A DNA stretch of 64,000 bases from the NCBI RefSeq assembly GCF_002860325.1, contig NZ_PKOJ01000002.1:124001-188000 (forward strand), written 5' to 3'. Made by a program: the position numbers and the translations under genes. Of this stretch, positions 1 to 9,889 are shown in pieces. The notes below the pieces were generated by a model that did not search any database, was not told where the DNA came from, and saw only the letters and a program-made list of their open reading frames with translations. The stretch comes from Neptunicoccus cionae (lineage in GTDB: Bacteria; Pseudomonadota; Alphaproteobacteria; Rhodobacterales; Rhodobacteraceae). Within the stretch, counting starts at the first letter, position 1; every line of letters begins with the position of its first letter.

Positions 1-898
1 CGACTGCTGCCAGCGCAAAGATCACAGCGGACACGCCGCCTGCAACCATCAAGGTCTTTCGGCTGGAGTAATCTGCGAATGTGCTCCACAGATAAGAGGA
101 CACGATAGACGCAATAGACGATGCGAGGATCAACAGGCCAAGATTGCCAAAACCGTTCTCGCTCTCGCCGCCGCCGAGCATGATCAGGAATGGCGGCGCG
201 AGCGCGGTTGAAATCAGCAGTGCGCGGGTGGCGATATAGGTGCGGAACTCGCCGTCTTCGCGCAGCGGTTTGGACAGCCCCTTCAATGACTGTTCTGCAT
301 CGTCTGACGTTTCGGCCTCCGGTTCGTCAAGCGTGGTAAAGATAAACGAGGCCAGCAGCCACAATATTCCGGCCAGCGCAATGGCAATGGCGATCACAAC
401 GGGGTCCCGTGGCAGGATGTTAAAGCTGAGCAAAAGGGCAAAGAGCAGCACCACCACCGCCGACAGGGTTCCCGCCAGTCCAGACACCCTGCCCCGACGC
501 CCCTTTTCCACAGTGCGGGCGAGAATATCCTTAAAGCTGGCCGAACAGACAGACCGCGCCACGGCCAAGACCGCAAGGCAGAGCAGGATCGTCCACCCCG
601 CCGCTGCGCCGTCCAGAAACGCGGCTGCGGCCGCCATTCCAAAGGCTGCGATTCCCTGAACCGCAGCCCCGCCTGCCCAGAAATACTTGCGCTGGCTCCG
701 CCGCTCCAGCATGCGCGCGAACAGCAGTTGTGGAAACAACGAGCCGGATTCCCGTACCGGAACCAGAAACCCGATCAGATAGCCGGGTGCGCCAAGGGCG
801 TTCAGCAACCACGCGAGTACCAGTTTCGGATTGATCAACCCGTCAGCGGCTTTGGTCAGGGCCAAGGCGCTGACATGGGTCATAAATTCTTTGTTCAT
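1..898 (-). CDS. MFS transporter (partial, C-terminus beyond window)
   Basis: The reading frame runs leftward from ATG at 898 to the window edge without a stop, giving 299 codons of an integral membrane protein. The translation starts MNKEFMTHVSALALTKAADG and shows several hydrophobic helices (about residues 85-110, 140-160, 170-190, 225-245, 255-275, 285-300), with charged loops such as ARMLERRSQRK near residue 62 and LARTVEKGRRGR near 130. This fits the N-terminal half and linker of a major facilitator superfamily permease of the inner membrane. The acidic loop near residues 190-210 (TLDEPEAETSDDAEQS) sits where the central MFS loop is expected. No substrate can be read from the sequence. 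The gene lies downstream of icd, separated from it by a terminator. Confidence 0.75.
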   Translation of the reverse strand, partial: MNKEFMTHVSALALTKAADGLINPKLVLAWLLNALGAPGYLIGFLVPVRESGSLFPQLLFARMLERRSQRKYFWAGGAAVQGIAAFGMAAAAAFLDGAAAGWTILLCLAVLAVARSVCSASFKDILARTVEKGRRGRVSGLAGTLSAVVVLLFALLLSFNILPRDPVVIAIAIALAGILWLLASFIFTTLDEPEAETSDDAEQSLKGLSKPLREDGEFRTYIATRALLISTALAPPFLIMLGGGESENGFGNLGLLILASSIASIVSSYLWSTFADYSSRKTLMVAGGVSAVIFALAAV

Positions 899-953
899 GT
901 AGCGGATATATGCCGGCCCGCGCCGCAAGCCAGTAAAAACCGCAGGCAAAGAA

Positions 954-984
954 AAACCGCCCGAAGTTTTACCACGGGCGGTTT
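954..984 (-). terminator. Intrinsic terminator of icd
   Basis: A perfect 10-base stem (954-963 with 975-984) and an 11-base loop. Read leftward, the 3' arm is followed by a run of T (GCGGTTTTTC). It lies 25 bases past the icd stop and before the MFS gene start, so it should end icd transcription. Confidence 0.8.
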
Positions 985-1008
985 GAAGGTCTACAGCTTA
1001 CGGGCGTT

Positions 1009-3198
1009 TCAGCCGATGATGCTGTTCAGCGTTTCGGACGGGCGCATCACAGCAGCGGTTTTTGCGTCATCTGTGTGGAAATACCCACCCAGATCAACGG
1101 CTTTCCCCTGTGCCGCAGCCAGTTCGGACACGATCTTCTCTTCGTTTTCCGCCAGCGCTTCTGCGATCGGTGCAAAATGGGAGGCCAGCTCTGCATCGTC
1201 CCCTTGTGCCGCCAGTGCTTCGGCCCAGTAACGGGCAAACCAATAGTGGCTGTCGCGGTTGTCAGGCTCACCCACTTTGCGCGAAGGCGACCGGTCGTTG
1301 TCCAGAATTCCTTGGGTCGCTGCATCGACGGCTTCACCCAGAACACGCGCTTTCGCGTTGTCCCGTGCATCCGCAAGGAAGGTCAGGCTTTCGCCCAAGG
1401 CACAGAATTCGCCCAAGGAATCCCAGCGCAGGTGGTTTTCTTCCATCAACTGTTGCACGTGTTTCGGGGCAGAACCACCAGCGCCCGTTTCAAACAGACC
1501 GCCGCCGTTCATCAGCTTTACGATGGACAGCATCTTGGCCGAAGTCGCCAGTTCAAGGATCGGGAACAGGTCTGTCAGATAGTCCCGCAGCACGTTGCCG
1601 GTGATGGCAATCGTGTTTTCACCCTTAGTGATGGTTTCAAGGCTGGCGCGGGTCGCTTCGCGCGGAGCCATGATTTCGAACTTGTCGGCAACGCCTTTGG
1701 CTTCAAGGATCGGCTTCACATAAGCGATCAGTTCAGCGTCATGGGCGCGGTTTTCATCAAGCCAGAAAATCGCGCGGCAACCCTCGGCCTTCTGACGGTC
1801 GATTGCCAGATTGACCCAGTCTTCGATCGGGGCCTTGCGCGCAGAGGCAGAGCGCCAGATGTCACCGGCCTCAACCTTGTGGCTGTGCAGAACGGTGCCA
1901 TCGTCAAGGATCATCTTCACTGTTCCGGACTCGGCCAGCTCAAATGTGGTCGGGTGGGAACCGTATTCTTCTGCTTTTTGTGCCATCAGACCGATGTTTT
2001 GCACAGTACCCGCAGTTGCAGGGTTCAGCTTGCCGTTGGCTTTGAAGAAGTTGATCGCTTCGTCATAGACAGGGGCGTAGGAATTGTCCGGGATTACACA
2101 GTTCGCATCCGCTTCCTTACCATCCGGACCCCAGCCCTTGCCACCTGCACGGATCAGCGCAGGCATGGAGGCGTCGATGATCACATCGGAGGGCACATGC
2201 AGGTTGGTGATGCCCTTGTCGGAATCGACCATGTACATTGGCGGACGGGAGTCCATGCAGGCTTTGATGTCGTCCATGATCTCGTCATTGCCAGCAACAT
2301 TTGCCATCAACGCACCCAGACCGGAATTCGGGTTCACACCCAGTTCTTTCAGCGCATCGCCGTGCTTTTCAAACACAGGGGCCAGATAGGCTTTGACTGC
2401 GTGGCCAAAGATGATCGGGTCGGAAACCTTCATCATCGTAGCTTTCATATGCAGGGAAAACAGCGTGCCTTCTGCCTTGGTCTTCTCGATCTCTTCGGCA
2501 AGGAAAGCATCCAGTTTCGCCGCGCTCATGAAGGTTGCGTCAACCACGGTTCCGGCCGGATAGGACAGACCGTCCTTCAGCACAGTTTCGCCGCTGGCGG
2601 TTTCCAGAACGATTTTCGCGCCGGTTTCCTTGTCGAGTGTCGCGGATACTTCGTTAGAGAAGAAATCACCGCCGGACATGGAGGCCACGCGGGTCTTGCT
2701 GTCTGCGGTCCACTCCCCCATGCGGTGCGGGTTGTTCTGGGCAAAGCTTTTCACAGCTTTGGCTGCGCGGCGGTCGGAGTTGCCTTCCCGCAGAACAGGG
2801 TTCACAGCCGAGCCTTTCAGCGTGTCGTATTTCGCGCGGATCTCTTTTTCCGCGTCGGTTTCGGGTGACTCCGGATAATCCGGCAGCGCGTAACCTTGGG
2901 CCTGAAGCTCTTTTACTGCGGCAACCAACTGGGGCACTGAGGCCGAGATGTTGGGCAGCTTGATGACGTTGGCTTCTGCTGTTTTCACCAGTCGGCCCAG
3001 TTCGGCCAGATCGTCGGACTGGCGCTGGTCCTCTTTCAGATGCTCTGGGAAGGTCGCCAGAATACGACCTGCAAGGCTGATATCCTTGGTGCCAACAGAA
3101 ACACCCGCAGCCGCGGCAAATTTCTGGATGATAGGCAGGAAGGATGCGGAAGCCAGTTCCGGTGCTTCGTCCACTTTGGTGTAGATAATATCTGACAT
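1009..3198 (-). CDS. icd: NADP-dependent isocitrate dehydrogenase, monomeric type
   Basis: A 729-residue protein of the monomeric (IDH-II) class, which oxidatively decarboxylates isocitrate to 2-oxoglutarate in the cytosol with NADP+. The family is recognised over its whole length, including the segments [60 protein letters not shown] and [20 protein letters not shown]. The length matches the usual size of about 735-745. An in-frame ATG exists at 3231, but the ATG at 3198 has a good GAGAGG ribosome site nine bases upstream and gives the family-typical N-terminus [16 protein letters not shown]. It is a single gene with its own terminator. Nothing unusual is seen. Confidence 0.97.
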   Translation of the reverse strand: MSDIIYTKVDEAPELASASFLPIIQKFAAAAGVSVGTKDISLAGRILATFPEHLKEDQRQSDDLAELGRLVKTAEANVIKLPNISASVPQLVAAVKELQAQGYALPDYPESPETDAEKEIRAKYDTLKGSAVNPVLREGNSDRRAAKAVKSFAQNNPHRMGEWTADSKTRVASMSGGDFFSNEVSATLDKETGAKIVLETASGETVLKDGLSYPAGTVVDATFMSAAKLDAFLAEEIEKTKAEGTLFSLHMKATMMKVSDPIIFGHAVKAYLAPVFEKHGDALKELGVNPNSGLGALMANVAGNDEIMDDIKACMDSRPPMYMVDSDKGITNLHVPSDVIIDASMPALIRAGGKGWGPDGKEADANCVIPDNSYAPVYDEAINFFKANGKLNPATAGTVQNIGLMAQKAEEYGSHPTTFELAESGTVKMILDDGTVLHSHKVEAGDIWRSASARKAPIEDWVNLAIDRQKAEGCRAIFWLDENRAHDAELIAYVKPILEAKGVADKFEIMAPREATRASLETITKGENTIAITGNVLRDYLTDLFPILELATSAKMLSIVKLMNGGGLFETGAGGSAPKHVQQLMEENHLRWDSLGEFCALGESLTFLADARDNAKARVLGEAVDAATQGILDNDRSPSRKVGEPDNRDSHYWFARYWAEALAAQGDDAELASHFAPIAEALAENEEKIVSELAAAQGKAVDLGGYFHTDDAKTAAVMRPSETLNSIIG

Positions 3199-3586
3199 TG
3201 GAAACCTCTCGAATGTTGCTCGCTGCTCCATAGCCGATAGATCCGGTGAAGTCGATAGTATACCGTTGCATACAGAGCGAAAACTTGCGGAACGGGTGAA
3301 ACTTAAGCTCTAAAGAAATGGAATTACCCAAACTTCAAGTCTTCTTCGCCGGTTCTTCTTCCTCCCCCTCCTCTACACCCTATCAGCCGCTGGCCATGCA
3401 ATCCGTTTGTTGCCTGAGTGAACCGCTGTGACAGTGGACGCGAATCGATTCCGCAGCTAACCTATTCGGATTGGAGATGTCAGCCCGTCCAATGACACTT
3501 AAAGTTATAGAGTTCATTTACTCATTGCCGCTTCGTAGTCTGTAATATTTTTTGGCCACGGCGCTGCCAGCAACAGGATAGATAAA
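3199..3586. other. Divergent intergenic region icd / RTX protease
   Basis: 388 bases between two divergently transcribed genes. It is more AT-rich on the protease side (TAATATTTTTT near 3543-3552). An AGGAT ribosome site lies just before the protease ATG. I see no convincing gene, repeat or clear operator in it. Promoters for both genes must lie here. Confidence 0.5.
3257..3262 (-). promoter_or_regulatory. Candidate -10 element for icd
   Basis: TATACT read on the minus strand, about 59 bases before the icd start. The matching -35 region (GTTTTC at 17 bases) is poor, so only the -10 is supported. Confidence 0.35.
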
Positions 3587-6500
3587 ATGGCTATAATCAA
3601 CGAAACTTTATTCGGGGATGCACCAGATCATAATGGAACACCATATACCTTAACTTTTGGTGACACGTTCCAAGGTTCTATCGACTATGTCGGAGACGTG
3701 GATTACATCCGGGTTTTCCTTGAAGAGGGTCAGACTGTTTCGGTTGTCGGTCAGACACCAACGGGCACTCCTTATAACCCGAACGCACTAGTCCCCCACG
3801 TAAATTTGCTAAACGGCGCAGGAACGCTGATCGACGATACCGACAACATTGGCTACACGAATTCCGGCCTGATGTTTACGGCAACCACCACTGGTGATTA
3901 CTACGTCTCGATTTCCGATTATTTTGGCAGTTACACGGGCAGTTACGAAGTCGAGATCAAGGACGCCAACTTCACAACTGATGATATCGCTGATCATTTA
4001 ACAAAAGGTTTCTGGCAGAGCACAAATCGGGATACGCACGCATTCGACATCTCTTCGGACGTTGTTATCACCTACAACATCGCCGCGTTGAATGCAGATG
4101 GGCAGGCGCTTGCCCTTGCTGCGATGGAGGTTTGGTCGGATGTTTCGGGACTTGTTTTCAGCGCTTCGGGCGGAGCAGCCGATATCGTCTTTACGCAGGA
4201 TCGTGATCCCAGTGACGGCAGCCGCACAGCCTATGCAACATATTCTGCAACCGGCCAGACAACCACCAGCTCGCTGGTCAACATTTCCGACAATTGGATA
4301 TCATACTACGGAACGGCAGTCGGGGGATACGGTTTCCAAACCTACATACATGAGATCGGCCATGTTCTCGGTCTCGGGCACGCAGGCAACTACAACGGCA
4401 GCGCAATTTATTCCCTTGATGGTGCTTCAAATCACTACCTTAACGACAGTTGGCAATCGACAGTCATGTCCTACTTCGACCAAACTGAAAATCTGGACGT
4501 GAATGCAGATAAAACATATATCGTTATGCCCGGTATTGCCGATATCGTCGCGATCCAGAACCTTTACGGCACCGCGACACCGGTTCACAACGCAGGCGAC
4601 ACCACTTATGACCTAGACGGCTCCAATACCCCGTTCGCCACAAGCGGGCTAAGCCAAAGCGGCAATCCCATCATGCAAACCCTGTTTGACACCGGTGGCA
4701 CTGACAGCTTCGATGCGTCGCTGAGCGCGACTTATAACAAATTTTATATGGAGTCCGAAATCTTCTCCAACGTAGGCGGGTACGACGGGAATATCGTAAT
4801 TGCGCGCGGAACTGTCTTGGAAAATTATCACGGTGGTAGCGATATCGACGAAGTATATGGAAATGCAGTCTCCAACACCATTTTCGGAAACGACGGATGG
4901 GATGACCTTTATGGTGGCTCTGGTACAGATCACCTCTATGGAGGAAACCACAATGATTACCTCACCGGCGGTGCAGACGCAGACATGCTTTTTGGTGGCG
5001 CTGATTTCGATTATGCCGATTATGTCATGTCATCTGCAGGTGTCACAATCCGGCTTTGGAACGGAACCGGAACCGGCGGTGATGCAGAAGGCGATATACT
5101 GGACGGCATCGAAGGTATCCTCGGATCGGGTCTCAGAGATGTTTTGATCGGCGCGGCAGGGATCTCAAATAAATTATTCGGGAACGGTGGCGATGACTAC
5201 ATCAACGGCCTGTCCGGCGGCGGAGCTTTCTACGGCGGGACCGGGAACGATCACTTCATTGGCAACACCGGCGCCGAAGAATTTAATGGATTCACGGATA
5301 CAGACCACATTGACTATTCCGGAAGCAGTTCAGGCGTTACAGTAAAATTCTGGAATGGCACGGGACTAAATGGCGACGCCGACGGCGATACCTACGACGC
5401 GATCGAGAACGCGACCGGATCCGCCCATAAAGACTATCTGATCGGCGCAAATGCTGTCGACAATGCCCTGTTTGGCGGCGCGTCTGATGACCTTCTAAAA
5501 GGCCTGACCGGCGACGACACCCTGAACGGTGGCGCAGGCGCAGATACTCTGGAAGGGGATGGCGGGAATGATACGGCCGATTATTCCGACAGCACATCCC
5601 GCGTCATTATCCGGCTTTGGAACGGCACCGGCAGCCTTGGTCACGCCGAAGGCGATACACTATCGGGCATCGAAGGCGTAATCGGATCCAATTACAATGA
5701 TGCCCTGATCGGCAGTAACAGCCAAGGCGACTCCTTAAGCGGAGGTAATGGAAACGACTATATCGACGGACTGGGCGGTAACGATTATATGGGCGGCGGT
5801 TACGGCAACGATACGATTATCGGGGGACTGGGAAGCGATACGATCGACGGCGGAGCGGGTGAAGACACTGTGGACTACAGTGCAATGACCGGCAACATCA
5901 CCGTTCGGCTCTGGGCTGGAACCGGCGCGGGTGGTGACTCGCTTACGAACATCGAAAATGCATTCGGGGGCAGCGGCAACGACTATCTGCTCGGTTCCAA
6001 CGGCGTAGCAAACTTCCTGAAAGGCAATGCCGGAACAGACAACATTTTCGGCTTGAGCGGTGACGACGATCTGGAAGGCGGTGCCGGCGCAGATAATCTG
6101 TATGGCGGCAGTGGCATAGATTTCGCAATGTACACCGGCAGCGCTGCGGCGGTGACGGTCAAACTGTGGAACGGGACTGGCAGCGGCGGCGATGCCGCGG
6201 GTGATGTTCTGGACAGTATCGAAGGTGTTGTCGGATCAAACCATAATGACGTGCTGATCGGTAGCCAACCCTTGGGTGATACACTGGACGGCGGCGCTGG
6301 CCGAGACTTCATCAACGGACTGTCCGGCGACGATGAACTCTTTGGCGGCAGTGGTGATGACACGCTTGTCGGGGGCACCGGCAGTGACATAATAGTCGGA
6401 GGCAGCGGCCGTGACACTGTCGACTTCAGTTCGGCCTCGTCCGGCGTCACAGTCAAGCTTTGGAACGGAACCGGAACCAGTGGCGAGGCGGCAGGCGATC

Positions 6501-6871
6501 TCTATTATGATATCGAAAACATCAAAGGTTCAGGTTACAAGGACTATCTAATCGGATCGAACGAGGAAGATAACACCATTATCGGTGGCGCCGGCGACGA
6601 CCTGCTGAACGGACTCAGAGGAAATGACGTTTACGACGGCGGCAGCGGAGCTGATATTTTTGCCTTCTCCGTCGACGGTGGTCAGGACAAGATTCTGCAC
6701 TTTGAGGACACAATCGATATTGTCGACCTGACCGGGTCATTGTCCTTCTCGGATCTGTCTCTAAGCAGCATTGCCGGCGGTGTAAGAGCGGCTGTCACTA
6801 GCAGCGCTTCCCATTATATTGACCTGCTCGGCGTCAGTATTGCCGATGTTTCAAGTAACGACTTCATGTAA
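3587..6871 (+). CDS. Serralysin-like metalloprotease with PPC domain and long RTX repeat region
   Basis: A 1094-residue secreted zinc protease. Residues about 22-124 look like a bacterial pre-peptidase C-terminal (PPC) beta-sandwich. The catalytic domain (about 130-330) carries the metzincin zinc motif HEIGHVLGLGH at 255-265 and the Met-turn SVMSYF around M294 and Y296. From about 415 onward come GGxGxDxLxGG-type RTX nonapeptides, which fold as Ca2+-binding beta-rolls. Six copies of a spacer module with the core (V/I)(K/R)LWNGTG...GD..GD.L..IE...GS..(K/N)D.LIG have their Trp at 491, 589, 678, 776, 861 and 959. There is no N-terminal signal peptide, as expected for a type I secretion substrate whose signal is C-terminal. 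No ABC exporter or membrane fusion gene is in the window. The start is supported by AGGAT upstream of ATG 3587. Confidence 0.92.
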   Translation: MAIINETLFGDAPDHNGTPYTLTFGDTFQGSIDYVGDVDYIRVFLEEGQTVSVVGQTPTGTPYNPNALVPHVNLLNGAGTLIDDTDNIGYTNSGLMFTATTTGDYYVSISDYFGSYTGSYEVEIKDANFTTDDIADHLTKGFWQSTNRDTHAFDISSDVVITYNIAALNADGQALALAAMEVWSDVSGLVFSASGGAADIVFTQDRDPSDGSRTAYATYSATGQTTTSSLVNISDNWISYYGTAVGGYGFQTYIHEIGHVLGLGHAGNYNGSAIYSLDGASNHYLNDSWQSTVMSYFDQTENLDVNADKTYIVMPGIADIVAIQNLYGTATPVHNAGDTTYDLDGSNTPFATSGLSQSGNPIMQTLFDTGGTDSFDASLSATYNKFYMESEIFSNVGGYDGNIVIARGTVLENYHGGSDIDEVYGNAVSNTIFGNDGWDDLYGGSGTDHLYGGNHNDYLTGGADADMLFGGADFDYADYVMSSAGVTIRLWNGTGTGGDAEGDILDGIEGILGSGLRDVLIGAAGISNKLFGNGGDDYINGLSGGGAFYGGTGNDHFIGNTGAEEFNGFTDTDHIDYSGSSSGVTVKFWNGTGLNGDADGDTYDAIENATGSAHKDYLIGANAVDNALFGGASDDLLKGLTGDDTLNGGAGADTLEGDGGNDTADYSDSTSRVIIRLWNGTGSLGHAEGDTLSGIEGVIGSNYNDALIGSNSQGDSLSGGNGNDYIDGLGGNDYMGGGYGNDTIIGGLGSDTIDGGAGEDTVDYSAMTGNITVRLWAGTGAGGDSLTNIENAFGGSGNDYLLGSNGVANFLKGNAGTDNIFGLSGDDDLEGGAGADNLYGGSGIDFAMYTGSAAAVTVKLWNGTGSGGDAAGDVLDSIEGVVGSNHNDVLIGSQPLGDTLDGGAGRDFINGLSGDDELFGGSGDDTLVGGTGSDIIVGGSGRDTVDFSSASSGVTVKLWNGTGTSGEAAGDLYYDIENIKGSGYKDYLIGSNEEDNTIIGGAGDDLLNGLRGNDVYDGGSGADIFAFSVDGGQDKILHFEDTIDIVDLTGSLSFSDLSLSSIAGGVRAAVTSSASHYIDLLGVSIADVSSNDFM

Positions 6872-6919
6872 CTGACAGCCCCCTCACTCAAGAAGACGGA
6901 ATTTTAGACACTTCTTTTC

Positions 6920-6952
6920 GTGTCCCCCCTTGCACACTGCAAGCGGGGACAC
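6920..6952. terminator. Strong hairpin downstream of the RTX protease gene
   Basis: A 14-base stem (6920-6933 with 6939-6952) with one mismatch and a 5-base loop ACACT, 49 bases after the protease stop. No T-run follows on the plus strand, so it may be a Rho-assisted or mRNA-stabilising 3' hairpin rather than a classical terminator. Confidence 0.45.
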
Positions 6953-6995
6953 TACCTCATTCGGAAATGCCTGAATAACAAGAGTGGGGTAAACC

Positions 6996-7952
6996 TTGGG
7001 CCAATCAATGATTTTCTTGCTGGCGGCCCTTCCCCTGTGTCTCGCCGTTGTTGTGGTGTCTGCCGGATTTTTCGTAAAAGGCGCAGTGTCCATTGCACAC
7101 CGCCTGTCGGTTCCGGAATTTCTTGTCGGTTCGGTCATCGTGGCCATCGGCACCTCGGCCCCCGAAGTCGCTATTAACGTTTCTGCGGTACTGGAAGGCG
7201 CCGGGGACATTGTGATCTCCAACATCGTCGGATCCAACATTGTGAACATTGGTTTGGGCGTTGGTCTTGCCGGTTTCATGCTCAGCTTTGATCGGGCCAG
7301 ACCTGAATATATGACAAGTATCTTCGTCGGTCTGCTTGGTACTCTTGCCTTGCTTGCAAATACCATCCTGACCAGCAACGGAATGGTATCCTCCCGTTTC
7401 AGCCTGCTGTATTCCGTGCTGATTCTGGCCGCTTTCGCCTATTACATGTACAGTTCGATCAAGAACGCTGACGGCTCTGACGATGAGGAAATCGACGCGG
7501 GCGCCCCGCTCTGGCTCGCGCTGGTCTTTGTGGTCGGTGGTGCTATCTCTATGGCGTTCTTTTCCGATCTGGCCGTGCAATTCGCGGTATCCCTGTCCCA
7601 AAGCATGGGGATTTCCGAAGCCGTTATCGGTGCAACCGTAATTGCGGCGGGGGGCAGCCTTCCGGAGGTGTCTTCCTGTATCGCGGCGGCGCGGATCAAA
7701 CGGCCCAATCTGATCCTTGGCAACATAGCTGGCAGCCAGATTTTCAACGTACTCGGTATTCTTGGCATATCCGGCCTGATCCGCCCGTTTGAGTACTCCA
7801 CTGTGCTCTGGGTCGATATGGCAGTTCTGATCGGAATGACGCTGATCCTGCTGGCCTGTATCCGCTTTTTCGCTCTGCGCCGCTATATCGGGACACTGCT
7901 GTTCGGCTCCTACGCCTGTTACGCAGGGTATCTGGTTTATATTTCGACCTAA
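6996..7952 (+). CDS. Calcium/sodium antiporter (CaCA family, YrbG-like)
   Basis: A 318-residue inner-membrane cation exchanger. The two inverted alpha-repeats that define the Ca2+:cation antiporter family are both visible: GSVIVAIGTSAPEVAINVSA in the first half and GATVIAAGGSLPEVSSCIAA in the second, each followed by a GN/SNIxGSxxxN segment (SNIVGSNIVN, GNIAGSQIFN). About ten hydrophobic helices and an acidic central loop (DGSDDEEID, about 158-167) match the family. A TTG start at 6996 has GGGG six bases upstream. ATG at 7008 is the alternative and has a poorer ribosome site. A link with the neighbouring Ca2+-binding RTX protease is possible but not shown by the sequence. Confidence 0.9.
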   Translation: MGQSMIFLLAALPLCLAVVVVSAGFFVKGAVSIAHRLSVPEFLVGSVIVAIGTSAPEVAINVSAVLEGAGDIVISNIVGSNIVNIGLGVGLAGFMLSFDRARPEYMTSIFVGLLGTLALLANTILTSNGMVSSRFSLLYSVLILAAFAYYMYSSIKNADGSDDEEIDAGAPLWLALVFVVGGAISMAFFSDLAVQFAVSLSQSMGISEAVIGATVIAAGGSLPEVSSCIAAARIKRPNLILGNIAGSQIFNVLGILGISGLIRPFEYSTVLWVDMAVLIGMTLILLACIRFFALRRYIGTLLFGSYACYAGYLVYIST

Positions 7953-8212
7953 CCCATCGGAATTCCGGGTGCCTTTCAACATTTGGAAGATCGCCCAAGG
8001 TGGAAGCCTTGCGCGACCGGAGCAATGCAATTTGCCCAAATTCCGGGCAAGCAATCCCAGTCAACTTGTGCGCAAACAAAAACAGCCTCAAAAGTTGTGC
8101 TCTACCTGCAACGAACACCGGCTGAATAGCGGCAAGTTTTCCCCTCTTGGGTCGTAGTTAGGCCTCATTTATTTAGCATATCTCGCACAAAGACCGCCAA
8201 GAAAGCTACCAT

Positions 8213-9787
8213 ATGTTAACCGTATTACATTCAATGCATTCCGAACACGATATCGCACTGGTGCTCCTTGCGGCCTTATTATGCACCTTCGGTAGCTGGG
8301 TTGTTGCAAGCTTGTATAGACATGCCCTGGCACGACCAAAAGCACAGGCTGTTATTTGGTATTTTGTAGCTGCCACTACAGCGGGCATCGCAATTTGGTG
8401 CACACATTTCATTGCGATTCTAGCCTATCAGCCACACGCGCCAGTCAACTTTAACCTGCAACTGACCTTCGCTTCTCTGATGATTGCGATCTTTGGCTGT
8501 ACGATTGGTATCCTGATCGCCGGTATGTTCAAAACCAAAGCCACTACGATGATTGGCGGGACAATATTCGGATTGTCCGTTTCTGCCATGCACTACACAG
8601 GCATGATCGCCTACCGTGTCGACGGGATCATAGCATGGGACCAGTCCTATCTGATCACTTCAGTCATCCTTTCGGTATTGCTGTCCACACTGGCCTTGTT
8701 CCTTGGCAGCAAACAACGCAAACGCAGCACAGAACTAATGACTGGTGCGCTCAGTCTCGCAATCATTGCGCTGCATTTCACCGGCATGGCCGCGTTTCAG
8801 TTGATTCCTATCGAATTCTCGGCGGAATACACCAACCCCGGCGAATTCAAACTGATCGCCTTTGTGATTGCTGGCACAGCAACCCTGATCGTTTTGGGCG
8901 GTCTGTTCACCTATTTCATCGAGAACCGCACCAGAATGGAAAGCATCGAGGAGCTCCGCAAGGCACGGGATGAAGCCGAAAGCGCAAGCCGCGCGAAATC
9001 CGAATTCATGAGCGTTCTCAGCCACGAACTACGCACCCCCCTGACGATCATCATCGGCTACGCCAGTATCCTGTCTGGTATTAAAGAAAAAACCACCAGC
9101 AAGCTGAAGCCCGGCGAACCGATCACCGAAACCCATTTCAATACTGTCGGGGATCAGGCACAGCTTTACGGGAAAAGGGTGAAAGTTGCCGGCAAGCACC
9201 TTCTGACGATTATTAACGAAATCCTCGATTACACCAGCATCGAGCTGAACGACATCAAGCTGGACAAAACCACTTTCGCCCCCCGTGATGTTCTTGTGGA
9301 AGTCGAAGACCAGTTCAAAGGCCTTGCGAGCGAGAAAAACGCGGTGCTTGAGACTGAGTGGGACAACATGACAGTTCGGGCCGATCGCAGCCGCTGTCAG
9401 CAGATTCTGATCAACCTGATTGGCAATGCGCTGAAATTCTCACAGGCTTCGAAAATCACGATCCGCGCCAAACAACAAGGCACTGGCTTCCGGTTCGAGG
9501 TGGAAGACAACGGTTGCGGCATACCGGAAAAAGATCTGCAATTGATATTTCAGGCTTTCACCCAACTGGAATCCTCTGACAACCGCAAGGAAGGTGGAAC
9601 AGGTCTTGGTCTATCGATCAGCAAGAAGCTCTCGATTGCCCATGGTGGGGACATCAGGGTCGAAAGCGAAGTCGGTACGGGCACGAAATTCTCTGTCACC
9701 ATACCGGACAGCCTTATTGTAGAAAAGGCAGGCGCGCAGATCGAGGACAGCGGTTACAAGGGGAATGCCTTCACTGCTGCGGCCTAA
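8213..9787 (+). CDS. MHYT-domain sensor histidine kinase
   Basis: A 524-residue membrane histidine kinase. The N-terminal ~240 residues form seven hydrophobic helices with MHYT-type motifs (CTHFIA near 63, AMHYTGM near 125, ALHFTGM near 185). These motifs are proposed to bind a metal and sense oxygen, CO or NO. A short coiled segment leads into the H-box SHELRTPL (phospho-acceptor His271), the N-box NLIGNALKFS, and the ATP-binding DNGCGIP and GGTGLGLSIS boxes. No receiver or output domain is fused and no response regulator is adjacent, so its partner is unknown. The 260 bases before it contain no gene that I can support. Confidence 0.9.
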   Translation: MLTVLHSMHSEHDIALVLLAALLCTFGSWVVASLYRHALARPKAQAVIWYFVAATTAGIAIWCTHFIAILAYQPHAPVNFNLQLTFASLMIAIFGCTIGILIAGMFKTKATTMIGGTIFGLSVSAMHYTGMIAYRVDGIIAWDQSYLITSVILSVLLSTLALFLGSKQRKRSTELMTGALSLAIIALHFTGMAAFQLIPIEFSAEYTNPGEFKLIAFVIAGTATLIVLGGLFTYFIENRTRMESIEELRKARDEAESASRAKSEFMSVLSHELRTPLTIIIGYASILSGIKEKTTSKLKPGEPITETHFNTVGDQAQLYGKRVKVAGKHLLTIINEILDYTSIELNDIKLDKTTFAPRDVLVEVEDQFKGLASEKNAVLETEWDNMTVRADRSRCQQILINLIGNALKFSQASKITIRAKQQGTGFRFEVEDNGCGIPEKDLQLIFQAFTQLESSDNRKEGGTGLGLSISKKLSIAHGGDIRVESEVGTGTKFSVTIPDSLIVEKAGAQIEDSGYKGNAFTAAA

Positions 9788-9806
9788 GACGCCCTCCCCC
9801 AAAACT

Positions 9807-9850
9807 GTTTGGGCAACAGAATAAACCGTGGTCTGGTTGCCCGCCCAAAC
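9807..9850 (+). terminator. Hairpin after the MHYT kinase gene
   Basis: GTTTGGGC (9807-9814) pairs with GCCCAAAC (9843-9850); alternatively GGGCAAC (9811-9817) pairs with GTTGCCC (9836-9842). The following bases GTGTTTATCTT are moderately T-rich. A terminator-like element about 20 bases after the stop. Confidence 0.4.
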
Positions 9851-9889
9851 GTGTTTATCTTAAATACGGACGCAGATTGCGTCGAACAG

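Noticed and set aside
1075-2868. A 597-codon open frame opposite icd
   Set aside because: Antisense to a fully conserved enzyme; no recognisable motif.
4850-6660. Dense nucleotide repeats that might suggest a CRISPR or other repeat array
   Set aside because: They are the coding repeats of the RTX protease; units differ in sequence and keep the reading frame.
7953-8212. A 62-codon frame (7969-8157) between the antiporter and the kinase
   Set aside because: No ribosome site, no recognisable feature and low-complexity polar composition.
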